39,594 nt of DNA. Source: Chromatiales bacterium. GTDB taxonomy: Bacteria > Pseudomonadota > Gammaproteobacteria > Granulosicoccales > Granulosicoccaceae. Position numbers and translations under genes: made by a program. The first letter of the stretch is position 1. Each line of letters starts with the position of its first letter. Shown piece after piece: positions 8,303 through 17,365 of this stretch. The notes beneath the pieces are model-generated. The model had not been told where the DNA came from. It ran no database searches and worked only from the letters and a program-made list of their open reading frames with translations. The stretch lies in NCBI GenBank assembly GCA_020631335.1, contig JAHDHK010000014.1, positions 1-39,594 of the forward strand. Direction: 5' to 3'.

Positions 8303-8605
8303 TGTGTATACCTTCCTTGTAGCCAGTTGAGACTGACCGCAGTGCAATCGTTTCCGTTCGTCGCGCGCAGACTAATCTGCTTTCGCGGGGAATCGGCCGG
8401 GTGCATCCGACCGGACAGCGAGGCAGTCGCTCATTGCAAACTCCAACAACCCTCCAACTACCACCCAACACTCATGATAGAAAGCGGTATATGCCGCTGG
8501 TAGCCGTATGCCTGATGTCCCGACAGATACTACAGTGGGTTGACTCTCCTTTACCGCGGATTAATCACCGGCTGCTGCGGTAAAATTACCAGTACCCGCC
8601 GCAGG
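8303..8605. other. Intergenic stretch with no convincing gene
   Basis: About 300 bp between the LysR gene and the small membrane protein gene. The one notable structure is an 8-bp inverted repeat, TTTACCGC (8550-8557) with GCGGTAAA (8577-8584), just after the LysR stop. It may end that transcript but has no U-tract. The promoter of the downstream membrane protein should also be here; no clear -35/-10 pair was identified. Confidence 0.4.
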
Positions 8606-9466
8606 TCAGCTCGCCGCAAATGCCTCGGTCAAATAGTCAGCCAGCACTTCCGCCGGGCCACTTGAACGATCAGTCGTCCGGTACATGATGATCGAGTGAT
8701 CCGGAAGTTGCGGTAAGGTATCTTCATGATTAATTTCTTCGCGCCCTCCGTGCTCTGAAAACTCCAGTTCAGCACCGACACACATGTCGGCTGACAACGT
8801 CGCCACACCGGCAATTTCGTCCTCTGCCACAACCACATCGCGCCATTCAATGCCCTGGTTATCCAGCGCGCTGATAACCGTCTGCCGAAAAGCGCAGGCA
8901 CGGGAAAAACCAATAGGCAACGGACGCTTCTTCCATGCACCGCCACCAATCGCACCGGTCCAGATTAATCGTTGGGTACTGAGAATTTCGCCCCCTTTGC
9001 CCGGTGAATGTTCTGTGGTCAGTACAATATCGTGTTTACCCGCTTCAAACTGCTTCAACAGCTTTTTGGTCATTGAGGAAGCCAGCTGCACCTGAACTCT
9101 CGGAAATTCCAGTGTAAACCGCCTGAGAACCAGTGGTATCACCGGGTTGATTATGTCAGACGGTACACCCAGTGATACACGTCCTTCGTACTCTTCTGCT
9201 GTCAGGCGTCCCCAGGCTTCATCATTCAGCAGCAGCATCTGTCGGGCATAGTGCAGCAGCTGATCACCTACCGCAGTCGGTGTAATGCCCTGCCGCGAGC
9301 GATCAAACAAGGCAGCATCAACACTGCTCTCAAGTCTTTTCATTTGCATACTGATGGCTGACTGCGTCAAGTGCAGACGGCTCGCCGCGCGCGTCATACT
9401 GCCAGTATCAGCGATCGTGACGAAACTTCGCAACGTGTTCAAATCAAGCGTTTTTCGGGCATTCAT
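8606..9466 (-). CDS. LysR-family transcriptional regulator
   Basis: The protein has 286 residues from the ATG at 9466, where family alignment begins (LDLNTLRSFVTIADTGS); the frame extends to a TTG at 9499, which is less likely. The N-terminal winged helix-turn-helix is typical: MTRAASRLHLTQSAISMQMK with LFDRSRQGITPT in the wing. The substrate-binding domain begins near GRVSLGVPSDI and includes VQVQLASSMTKKLLKQFEAGKHDIVL. It diverges from the DUF1127 gene across a 126-bp shared promoter region, a common arrangement in proteobacteria in which the LysR protein controls both genes. The co-inducer cannot be inferred from the sequence. Confidence 0.93.
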   Translation of the reverse strand: MNARKTLDLNTLRSFVTIADTGSMTRAASRLHLTQSAISMQMKRLESSVDAALFDRSRQGITPTAVGDQLLHYARQMLLLNDEAWGRLTAEEYEGRVSLGVPSDIINPVIPLVLRRFTLEFPRVQVQLASSMTKKLLKQFEAGKHDIVLTTEHSPGKGGEILSTQRLIWTGAIGGGAWKKRPLPIGFSRACAFRQTVISALDNQGIEWRDVVVAEDEIAGVATLSADMCVGAELEFSEHGGREEINHEDTLPQLPDHSIIMYRTTDRSSGPAEVLADYLTEAFAAS

Positions 9467-9503
9467 GGTCGCATCAGCTTTTGTGAAGTATGGCTTCAAA
9501 ATA

Positions 9504-9559
9504 ATTCGTTTTTCTTATATGCCGCCTCTCCGCTAAAGTCAATATTCGTTAGGAAAAAC
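9504..9559. promoter_or_regulatory. Candidate LysR operator in the divergent promoter
   Basis: ATTCGTT occurs twice (9504-9510 and 9544-9550), 40 bp apart. An inverted pair, GTTTTTC (9508-9514) and GAAAAAC (9553-9559), overlaps the same positions. This symmetric arrangement between the LysR and DUF1127 starts is what a pair of LysR-type recognition and activation sites could look like; binding is inferred. Confidence 0.4.
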
Positions 9560-9592
9560 CAAGATACTTCACAATAATTGATGGAGACAATC

Positions 9593-9838
9593 ATGAGTAT
9601 TGATGCTACCCGGCCATTGCATGTTGCACCTCACCAAAGCGTGTTATTCGCTTCACTACAACAGAGTGTGACGCGATGGTTCGTACGGCAACAGATAAAA
9701 ATCCAGATAAGCCGTGAGCGCCGCGAGCTGAAAGCACTGCCACCATACCTGTTGAAAGACATCGGTATAAATTCGCATGAAGCGTATCGTGAAAGCATGA
9801 GAGCGTCATCCGATATTCCGTGCAATCGCAAGCCATAG
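9593..9838 (+). CDS. DUF1127 (YjiS-like) small protein
   Basis: The product has 81 residues from the ATG at 9593, chosen because GGAG lies 6 bp upstream; an ATG at 9581 and a TTG at 9578 are in frame but lack this spacing. The C-terminal half contains the DUF1127 signature RRELKALPPYLLKDIGI, followed by an S-H-E-A-Y-R-E-S tail. Short DUF1127 proteins are Arg-rich, and some have been linked to RNA binding or to phosphate, carbon and stress adaptation in alphaproteobacteria; the role here is unknown. The N-terminal 40 residues are variable and basic. It diverges from a LysR gene that probably controls it. Confidence 0.88.
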   Translation: MSIDATRPLHVAPHQSVLFASLQQSVTRWFVRQQIKIQISRERRELKALPPYLLKDIGINSHEAYRESMRASSDIPCNRKP

Positions 9839-9995
9839 CTGCGTCACCAACACCCACGCGGTGAGTAGCCGGTCGCCTCGGGCTGACGTCGCCCGGGGCT
9901 GACCCGACGGTTTAACACACGCAGTGTGATCTTACTGATTAGCCACAGAACCCGGGCAACACAGGAGTATACTCAACCGCGGCCCGCTATTTTCT

Positions 9996-11714
9996 GTGAC
10001 AACACTTGCACTCGTGAACAGACAAACCTGTATTCGTCATATTTTCACCACGTTGTGCACTTTTTTAAAGTGCACAATAACGGCTTTGCTGTTTCTGCCT
10101 GCAGGTCCGGCAACAGCGCAGCTAGACAGTCAGGACAACCCGGCCAGTACCGTGCAGATCAACGCACTGGCAGAACTCGCAAGCCTGATTGAAGCAAAAA
10201 CACAGCTACGCGAACAATTGAAACTGCAAATAAGCGGCAGCGAAAATGTGTCCATTGAAGACAACTTAGCACTCAATGAGGTGCGACGGGAACTCGACGT
10301 ACTCAACGAATCCTTTTTACTGAACGCACTGGGAAAGTCGAGTTCAATAATAGTCAAACCCCCTGAAGCCACAGACACCACCTGGCAGCAGGAAGTGGTC
10401 GATATTCTCAAACCACTTATCGACTCTCTTAAAAGCGTTACCCGCAAACCAAGACAAATCGCACAGCTTCGCGACAGGATTGATCAACTCGATTTAAGTT
10501 CAAGTGAATATGAAGACGCCGTGCTCACCATCAATGGCCTGCTGAGCCAGAATATCTCTGTTGCTGCCAGAAACAAACTGTCCCGGTACCTTGATGACTG
10601 GATAGATCAGACTCAACAACTGAAACAGGAAAAATTGCTTGCCCAGTCGCAACTGAGCGAACTTACCGCAGAAGATGAATCATTGTGGCAGTCCGCCCAC
10701 AGGACTGCACGCACCTTCTTTCTGGGTAGAGGGTTAACCCTGTTTATCGCGCTTATTGCTGCAATCGGTACCTGGCTGACACTGCGTGCCTTGTGGTGGT
10801 TATATGCAACACAACTCACGTCAAAAGAAACCAGACGCAAAAGCACCTGGTTTCGAGTTGTCTCCTACAGCTACTACGTAGTAGCAACACTGGCGATCAT
10901 GTGTGCCGTATTGATGGTGCTGTATTTACGCGAAGATGTTTTGATGCTGGCCATTGCATTTTTATTAATCACAGCAGCCTTATTCAGTCTTCGTCAGTTT
11001 TTGCCTCGTTATGTATCCGAAGCCCGACTGCTGTTGAACCTGGGATCCGTCAGAGAAGGTGAGCGGGTGGTATATAACGGGCTGCCGTGGCAGGTAAATT
11101 CATTGAATCTGCATTCGGTCCTGTGGAATCCTGCACTGGACGGCGTTGTGCGACTGCCTTTACACACAATGAGTGAGCTGGTCTCACGGCCGGTAAAAAA
11201 CAAGCTCTGGTTTCCAACCTCTCCGGGTGATGTCATTCTGCTGCCGGACGAAACCATGGGAACGGTCAAACATCAGACTCCCGATCTGGTTGAAATTAAC
11301 GTTCGCGGTGGCATGACCATGACCTACCCGACGGCAGATTTTTACGCCTTGCAAGTCATGAATCTTTCGCGTGACCCGACTTTCGGTGTGTGGATAGTGT
11401 TCGGGCTCGACTACAACCTGCAGGACAAAAGTCTCAAAGAAATCCCGCAAACACTTAAAGCATTTGTAGTTGCCGAGCTTGAAGCCGCCGGATATCAGCA
11501 ACAGATGGAGTCTGCGATGGCTGAACTGTCGGAAGCAGGCGCATCGTCTATCGACTTTATTGTTTATGTGTCTTTGAAAAGCGAAGTCGCCGCAGACTAT
11601 TTTAAAATCCGACGTCTGTTAACACAGGCCTGTGTCGCAGCGGCAAACGAACATCAATGGCAGATTCCATTCCCGCAACTTACCATTCATCAGGCCTCAA
11701 CACAGCAATCCTGA
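9996..11714 (+). CDS. MscS-like mechanosensitive channel-type membrane protein
   Basis: The product is 572 residues from a GTG; no clear ribosome site is visible, so the start is uncertain. A signal sequence ends near PATAQ (about residue 41). Residues 45-235 form a helical periplasmic region rich in Leu, Glu and Gln, probably coiled coil. Three membrane helices follow at about 245-270, 290-311 and 315-333. The region after the last helix (LLLNLGSVREGERVVYNGLPWQV) resembles the beta domain of MscS proteins. The C-terminal mixed alpha/beta part ends in FPQLTIH, close to the usual MscS tail. The pore helix lacks the usual Gly/Ala pattern, so mechanosensitive gating is uncertain. It converges with the GGDEF/EAL gene. 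Confidence 0.7.
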   Translation: MTTLALVNRQTCIRHIFTTLCTFLKCTITALLFLPAGPATAQLDSQDNPASTVQINALAELASLIEAKTQLREQLKLQISGSENVSIEDNLALNEVRRELDVLNESFLLNALGKSSSIIVKPPEATDTTWQQEVVDILKPLIDSLKSVTRKPRQIAQLRDRIDQLDLSSSEYEDAVLTINGLLSQNISVAARNKLSRYLDDWIDQTQQLKQEKLLAQSQLSELTAEDESLWQSAHRTARTFFLGRGLTLFIALIAAIGTWLTLRALWWLYATQLTSKETRRKSTWFRVVSYSYYVVATLAIMCAVLMVLYLREDVLMLAIAFLLITAALFSLRQFLPRYVSEARLLLNLGSVREGERVVYNGLPWQVNSLNLHSVLWNPALDGVVRLPLHTMSELVSRPVKNKLWFPTSPGDVILLPDETMGTVKHQTPDLVEINVRGGMTMTYPTADFYALQVMNLSRDPTFGVWIVFGLDYNLQDKSLKEIPQTLKAFVVAELEAAGYQQQMESAMAELSEAGASSIDFIVYVSLKSEVAADYFKIRRLLTQACVAAANEHQWQIPFPQLTIHQASTQQS

Positions 11715-11753
11715 CAACAGTAAATTTTTGCTAACGGTGCTCTAACAGCAGCG

Positions 11754-14186
11754 TTATGCAGCCTTGTTGAAACCGTTCGGATCACTGTTCAGATTATCAA
11801 TGGCCCCGGGCACCTGATCACTGGAAACCGGCCTTGAGTAGAGAAACCCCTGCACCATGTTTATACCCAGGCCGGAAATCTGATCGAGCTGCCAGTCCGA
11901 TTCAACCCCCTCGGCAACTGTCTCCAGTCCAAGCACACCGGCGATCGACGCTATAGATGCGGTGACGGATTGCGAAATATCGGATGGTCCGTCCAGCTTG
12001 GCAATAAACGATCGATCAATCTTTAGTGTATTGATTGGCAGATCCTGCAACCGGCTTAACGATGAATACCCCGTGCCAAAGTCATCCAGCGCGATCTTAA
12101 TTCCGGCTTCGCTTAGTTGCTGCAGTGATTTGCTTACCCACTCCGAATCCGACACAAATACACTTTCTGTCAGTTCAATTTCTATCGCGTCTGCACTGAG
12201 ATGATGACGCTCCAGCGTCAGCAGTACATCCTGCACAAATGCCGGCTGCATAATCTGATGAACAGAAACATTAATCGCAACGCGCAAACCAAGATTGGTT
12301 TGTGTCTTCCATTGCGCCGCCTGTCGACAGGCCTCGTTCAATACCCAGCTTCCCAGCGCTGGCATCAAACCGCATTCTTCAGCCACCGAAATAAATTCTA
12401 CCGGCGACACCATGCCGCGTTGGGGGTGGTTCCAGCGTAGCAATGCCTCCACCGCATCGACACGATTCTGTGCCAGATTGTATTGCGGCTGGTAGTAAAG
12501 TTCGAGCTGATCAGTCTCGATGGCCAGTGCAAGATCATGCTCGGTGCGCAGTCGATTCTCGAATTCTTCGGCCATTTCCCGATTGTACGCCTGCACGATG
12601 CTTTTACCTTCGAGCTTGCCCTGTCTCTTGGCAAAAAACATCGCGTAGTCTGAAGTTACCTGAAGTTCTCCTGCACTGTCGGCATCCTGCGGATACAAAC
12701 TGATGCCGATACTGGCGCCAATTTTCAGCACGCCCTGCTCTATTGTGAATGGATTTTCCAGAGTCTCCAGAATGTTACCGGCAAGCCGCTGCACCTCAGC
12801 CGGTGAGTGCGGTATAAAAAACAATGAAAACTCATCTCCCCCCAGTCGTGCTATACACATACGCTCATCAGTACACTCATGCAGCCGTGCCGAAACCATT
12901 TTCAGCAGCGCGTCACCAATCGCATGCCCCATGGAATCATTGATCGATTTGAAACGATTCAAATCGATTGTCAGCAATGCCACACTTGCAGACGACAAGT
13001 TTGCTTTTTCTATTGATTGCCCCAGTTGCTGACCGAAGTATCGCCGGTTCGGCAAACCGGTCAGTTCATCGTGTGTTGCCTGATACTGCACCCGCCTGGC
13101 CAGTGTTGTTGAGGATACCGCCATGGCCAGACATACCAGCACCAGCATCGAATCAATCGCCAGACTCTTTAACGCTGCCGCCTCCACCTTACGCGCATTG
13201 TCGATGGTTCTGTCGATAGTATCGTTGGTTAAACGCTCGACCTGGTTGCTTACCTGAAGCGACAGCCTCTGCCATTCAGCCAGTGAAATACTATCGTTGT
13301 CCGCCACAGGGATTGCCTGGGTCAGCCGCTGCTTAACAATCACATACTGCGATTTATACTGGCTGATCACAGCATGAAGATCTGCATCCAGAATGGACGC
13401 ATCATTGGTGGATTCAGCAAACTCTTCAATGGCAAAAATTGCCTGATCAGCGTACCTCGCCTGTTGAAACACACGAAATAATAACCCGTCCGCCCGGACT
13501 TGCTCCAAAGACCCGTTTTGCCGTTTTATCAGGTAACTTTCGAGCAACGCGCTGATCTGCGAAGTGGACTCGCTCAGATTCCAGATAGAATTTTTAAGAC
13601 TATGAGAGGCCAGAACCTCCTGATAGTTTTTCTCCGGCAGAAAGTGAGTTCTCAGTCGAAGACTGTTTACCTGTTGTATCAGCGTGCCGTATGCATCAAA
13701 CAACTGCATCCGCATATCGTTGTCGCGCTGTGACAATGGAATGAGCTTCTGCAGGAATATGGACGATGAAGACTGCGAGATTTTTCGCATACCGTCCAGC
13801 AACTCGAATATCAGTTGCTCCACCGACTCTTCAGTGTATCGATGCTCGACGAAACGGAACGGCGTATTCCTCGACGCACGGATTTGATCAATGGCTTTGT
13901 CGAAGAGTTGATCGGATTGATTTTTGAGCTGTTCGTAACTATCGACTACCTGAGGGTCGGAACTCTCTATGGCGAGCATGGTATGCAGATACGCACGCTC
14001 CTGCCCCAGGCTGTTCGCCAGCGCAAAAAGCGCGCTTTCGGGTTTGGTCGACATGCGCAGTTGTGCTGCGCCGCTTCGCTGGTGAAACGCCTCAAGCCAG
14101 AACACAGTGCCAAGCCAGAAGATCAACAGCGTTGAAATCACACTGATGGCGATCAGATTCTTGTGAACACCGGTATGTATTCTCAC
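11754..14186 (-). CDS. Membrane-anchored GGDEF/EAL cyclic-di-GMP enzyme
   Basis: The protein has 810 residues and starts at a GTG (14186). Membrane helices at about 11-32 and 343-363 enclose a 300-residue, mostly helical periplasmic sensor. The GGDEF domain follows (DELTGLPNRRYF near 373), with an intact catalytic motif GGDEF at 449-453 and no recognisable RxxD inhibitory site before it. The EAL domain keeps EALLRW (580), ELTES, DDFGTGYS (701-708), KIDRSF and AEGVES, so phosphodiesterase activity is expected. Either or both activities are possible. It acts at the inner membrane and should control c-di-GMP in response to an unknown periplasmic signal. It is not in an obvious operon. Confidence 0.95.
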   Translation of the reverse strand: MRIHTGVHKNLIAISVISTLLIFWLGTVFWLEAFHQRSGAAQLRMSTKPESALFALANSLGQERAYLHTMLAIESSDPQVVDSYEQLKNQSDQLFDKAIDQIRASRNTPFRFVEHRYTEESVEQLIFELLDGMRKISQSSSSIFLQKLIPLSQRDNDMRMQLFDAYGTLIQQVNSLRLRTHFLPEKNYQEVLASHSLKNSIWNLSESTSQISALLESYLIKRQNGSLEQVRADGLLFRVFQQARYADQAIFAIEEFAESTNDASILDADLHAVISQYKSQYVIVKQRLTQAIPVADNDSISLAEWQRLSLQVSNQVERLTNDTIDRTIDNARKVEAAALKSLAIDSMLVLVCLAMAVSSTTLARRVQYQATHDELTGLPNRRYFGQQLGQSIEKANLSSASVALLTIDLNRFKSINDSMGHAIGDALLKMVSARLHECTDERMCIARLGGDEFSLFFIPHSPAEVQRLAGNILETLENPFTIEQGVLKIGASIGISLYPQDADSAGELQVTSDYAMFFAKRQGKLEGKSIVQAYNREMAEEFENRLRTEHDLALAIETDQLELYYQPQYNLAQNRVDAVEALLRWNHPQRGMVSPVEFISVAEECGLMPALGSWVLNEACRQAAQWKTQTNLGLRVAINVSVHQIMQPAFVQDVLLTLERHHLSADAIEIELTESVFVSDSEWVSKSLQQLSEAGIKIALDDFGTGYSSLSRLQDLPINTLKIDRSFIAKLDGPSDISQSVTASIASIAGVLGLETVAEGVESDWQLDQISGLGINMVQGFLYSRPVSSDQVPGAIDNLNSDPNGFNKAA

Positions 14187-14742
14187 GTTGCCTGTCTTAT
14201 CGGTTATCGTTCTTCATTGGCCGGCGCAACCCGCTTGGCGCATGACAGGCAGTATCTGCTGCAATGCACTGCGAATATTCCGGAACTGCGTTCAGGCGGT
14301 CAGAAAATCATTCACGGGCTGTTGCAACTGAACTACTGTTCACCAATGCCCGATCTTTTGACTTGCCAGCCAGCCTGAGGACACAACCTATTCGTGATCA
14401 TCAACTGTGACGGGCACAATCCCGTTATTCGCAATTGCAGAACGATCACAGAGGGCAGCGGCGGGTTATCGCGGTTTTGAACCCATCGCTCCCGCGGGAT
14501 TCCAGGAACGAGACACGCGTACACAGACAGCCGGCCCGGTAGCGTGTTTTTTACAAAGTGTGAACCAGTTCAGTGTTTGCAGTCCCTCACTTTTTAATAT
14601 GATTTATGTAATGTTCATATTTACGTTAATCTAAATTTATTTGTCTGACATTACCTGTTTACTCCTTCCAACGCATCATCCTCCTTGGCTATTGCAGCCA
14701 AGATCCCCTCTCAACAATGCCACCACAACAATGGAAGGTCAG
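14187..14742. other. Gene-poor stretch upstream of the carbonic anhydrase
   Basis: About 550 bp without a supported gene; open frames here are short and have no family resemblance. The right-hand end turns AT-rich (about 14580-14645), as expected of a promoter region for the carbonic anhydrase gene. A small dyad, TGAAC-CA-GTTCA, lies at 14561-14572. Confidence 0.5.
14576..14603 (+). promoter_or_regulatory. Possible sigma-70 promoter for the carbonic anhydrase
   Basis: TTTGCA (14576-14581) and TATGAT (14598-14603) are separated by 16 bp, giving a 4/6 match to the -35 and a 5/6 match to the -10 consensus. They lie about 140 bp before the start codon, next to the TGAAC dyad. This is a visual match only. 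Confidence 0.3.
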
Positions 14743-15594
14743 ATGAACAGATTCCACACGAAATCACTGGCTGTTGCAATCGGTGCAACTGCACTGAGCT
14801 GCGCTGTGACTGCCGCCACAGACCCTGTCTCCGATGACGTCGTCAGCGCCCAGAGAGCAGCGCTGGCCGCGGCCACAGACGGCGCCGGCTTTGGCCCGCA
14901 ATCACCCAGAGACATCGACGCAGTCGCCGGCAGCAACGCAAGAGTGTTCGAGACTGCACCGGCTCACACTCAAATGAATTTATGTAACATCCACTTTCAC
15001 GCCGGTGCCGAACACAAAGGTGGAGCGTTCACCCGCTATGCCGGAAACGGCGACGGCAAGGGCTACGGCTCCGGTTATCTTTATGACGGCGACCTCAGTG
15101 ACGCAGAACTGGCACCCTATGATAAACCGGTCGGCAAGGGCGGCCTGAAGCCCGGCGACACGATCGAAGTACATTTCGTCCACTCGACAGCGCAGGTCAC
15201 TCCCGGACCTACACTCGGTTCGTGCCTGAGCGACTCAATCGCCAACCCTCAACTCCGTGTGGAAACCCAGGTTTACGTTGTAGTCAATGACGACAGCGCA
15301 CTCGATTTTGTCTCACAAACCGAAGTGCAGGAGATTAACGGTTTCTTCCAGGCGCCAAACATTCCGTCGGATACCGGCACACCCGTGCAGTACGCAGGTT
15401 CTACCACCGGCCCCGGCTATAACGAGAAAGGATCGCCGCTGCAGGTGAGCTGGAGCGTCAGACCAGACGTGGCGAAGGTGAGTATTGCATCAGTCGCCAA
15501 CTGGTTTGACAACAACATATTTGATGAAGACAAAGCGCACGGCGTGCGCAACCTTGTCATGAACCCATCATTGTTATCACCGATCGCAAACTAG
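14743..15594 (+). CDS. Exported carbonic anhydrase, delta-class type
   Basis: The product has 283 residues from the ATG at 14743, preceded by GGAAGG; the frame is open upstream to 14641 but that part does not look like protein. A signal peptide (MNRFHTKSLAVAIGATALSCAVTA) sends it to the periplasm. CNIHFHAGAEHKGG (residues 81-94) and IEVHFVHST (141-149) reproduce the zinc-site layout of alpha-type anhydrases: HxH, a following Glu-His, and a third strand His. That makes H84, H86 and H144 the likely ligands. The overall sequence fits the delta-class carbonic anhydrases known from marine algae and aquatic bacteria. The role would be CO2/bicarbonate interconversion in the periplasm. A strong hairpin follows the stop, separating it from the kinase gene. 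Confidence 0.82.
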   Translation: MNRFHTKSLAVAIGATALSCAVTAATDPVSDDVVSAQRAALAAATDGAGFGPQSPRDIDAVAGSNARVFETAPAHTQMNLCNIHFHAGAEHKGGAFTRYAGNGDGKGYGSGYLYDGDLSDAELAPYDKPVGKGGLKPGDTIEVHFVHSTAQVTPGPTLGSCLSDSIANPQLRVETQVYVVVNDDSALDFVSQTEVQEINGFFQAPNIPSDTGTPVQYAGSTTGPGYNEKGSPLQVSWSVRPDVAKVSIASVANWFDNNIFDEDKAHGVRNLVMNPSLLSPIAN

Positions 15595-15627
15595 CGGCAG
15601 ACGCAGGTTTGTGACTGAACCGGCTAC

Positions 15628-15654
15628 GATCCGCCCGCGCTTTTCGGGCGGATC
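15628..15654 (+). terminator. Hairpin after the carbonic anhydrase gene
   Basis: A perfect 10-bp stem, GATCCGCCCG/CGGGCGGATC, has a 7-nt loop (cgctttt) and starts 34 bp after the stop codon. There is no U-run after the stem, so it would be a strong hairpin but an atypical intrinsic terminator. Confidence 0.55.
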
Positions 15655-15760
15655 AGCAATCCGCCAAACACGTTACAAATCTTCACCAATACCCGTACCC
15701 GACAGCTTGTTGACTGGTAAACTAACGCCGTTTCCAGCTTCCCGATAGTTAGATAACCCT

Positions 15761-17365
15761 ATGCCCGGCTCGTTTAAAAACAGTTTAAAAAAGCGGTTGG
15801 TTGCCACTGCTATTACGCTGTTTTTACTCGTCCTCATCGCCTCTACCGCCCTCTTCTACACCGCCAGACAGTACAATTTTTATCTCGAGCGCAGCGGGCG
15901 TGCCCAGCACGTCTATTCAAGCTACCGCGCAGTGTCCGACCATACCTATCGGAAGCTCAGCGCCATCGGCGAGATTGTCGAACAGGGTACGCTGACCAAC
16001 CTGCAGGAGCGTTACCGCAATAAAGAAGCGTTGCGCACCGCCCTGAAAGACGTGCGCGAGAGTATCGCTGCCGAACTCACCCACGTGGGTGACGTGAAAG
16101 AAGCAGAAGAGCTGGAACACTTCAATGAGATAGAACTACTCGCGGAAGAGATCATTCGTGGCAGCGAGCTGGTGCGCATTGCCGTCCAGAATAACGATGA
16201 GCCCGCAGCACGCTCAGCGCTGCTGAAACTGCGCAGTCATGAGGTTGAAGGCAGTTTCATCCGACTGATCGATGAAGCGCTGGCGGAGGAGTTGCGTGAG
16301 GTGCGAGAAACACAGGTGGTGGCGCAGGAACTCAACACCATTCTGACGCGATTGCTGTCGCTGATATTTTTGTGCTTTGTGTTTTTCGGTTCTCTTTTAC
16401 TGTTCACAACCTGGCGCGCGTTAAACCGCTCGCTGCGAACCTTCGAACAGGCGGCGATCTCCTACCGCAGCGGCGATTTCTCGTATCGCGTACCACACAA
16501 TGTTGAAGATGAATTCTCCGGGCTGGCCACAGCGCTGAACAAAATGGCGGCAGAAATCGAATCTCAGCGCGAACGCGAGCGCGCCACACAGGAGAATCTC
16601 GAAGCGCTGGTCGACAACCGAACCCGTGAGCTCAAAAGCATCAATGAGAAGCTTGAGCACATCAGTGAGACACGCAAGCAGTTTCTGGCCGACATCAGCC
16701 ACGAGCTCAGAACCCCGCTAACGATCATGCAGGGCGAGGCAGATATCGCCCTTCGCGGCGATGAAAAACCACCCGAGCAATACATTGACGCGCTCAACCG
16801 TATAAAAGAGCAAACAATCCATACCACCCGTTTTGTACAGGACCTGCTGTTTGTTGCCCGTGTAGAAGACGGCAAGGCACCGGTACATAAACGGCCTGTG
16901 GCCATCGTTCCGTTGATTGCAGACATATGCGACGACTTTGAAGTGCTGGCGCAGGAAAGAGATATCACCATTACTACCGATTACCCGAGCAAAGAGCTGG
17001 TGGCAAACGTCGATGCCGGCCGAATGAAACAAGTGGTGACTATTCTGCTGGACAACGCGCTGCGATATTCGTACAGCAGCTCCACCATTAACGTCATGGT
17101 GTACGACGCGGGGCAGCAACTCACACTGGAAATAAAAGATACGGGAATCGGACTTAAGTACAACGAAGCAAGCCAGGTGTTTTCCAGGTTTTATAGAGGT
17201 TCTGATGGAAGTGGCAAAGCAAGCGGCACGGGGCTGGGTCTCCCCGTCGCAAAAGCAATTATTGATGCGCACGGCGGCAGCATTAGTCTGCATGGAGAAG
17301 CAGGAGAAGGCACTACCGCCACCGTGACTCTTCCACTTGAAGTAACACTTAGGGCAGTAAAATGA
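15761..17365 (+). CDS. Two-component sensor histidine kinase
   Basis: The product has 534 residues. Membrane helices at about 12-34 and 197-217 bracket a 160-residue helical periplasmic sensor, followed by HAMP (about 218-270), a coiled coil and the catalytic core. The H-box is ISHELRTP, with His314. The N-box Asn (LLDNALRYS, 432), DTGIGL (460-465) and GTGLGL (489-494) are all present, so it should be active. No good ribosome site precedes the ATG. The stop overlaps the start of the response regulator (ATGA), so the two are translationally coupled. The signal is unknown; the carbonic anhydrase upstream is a neighbour but is separated by a hairpin. Confidence 0.94.
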   Translation: MPGSFKNSLKKRLVATAITLFLLVLIASTALFYTARQYNFYLERSGRAQHVYSSYRAVSDHTYRKLSAIGEIVEQGTLTNLQERYRNKEALRTALKDVRESIAAELTHVGDVKEAEELEHFNEIELLAEEIIRGSELVRIAVQNNDEPAARSALLKLRSHEVEGSFIRLIDEALAEELREVRETQVVAQELNTILTRLLSLIFLCFVFFGSLLLFTTWRALNRSLRTFEQAAISYRSGDFSYRVPHNVEDEFSGLATALNKMAAEIESQRERERATQENLEALVDNRTRELKSINEKLEHISETRKQFLADISHELRTPLTIMQGEADIALRGDEKPPEQYIDALNRIKEQTIHTTRFVQDLLFVARVEDGKAPVHKRPVAIVPLIADICDDFEVLAQERDITITTDYPSKELVANVDAGRMKQVVTILLDNALRYSYSSSTINVMVYDAGQQLTLEIKDTGIGLKYNEASQVFSRFYRGSDGSGKASGTGLGLPVAKAIIDAHGGSISLHGEAGEGTTATVTLPLEVTLRAVK

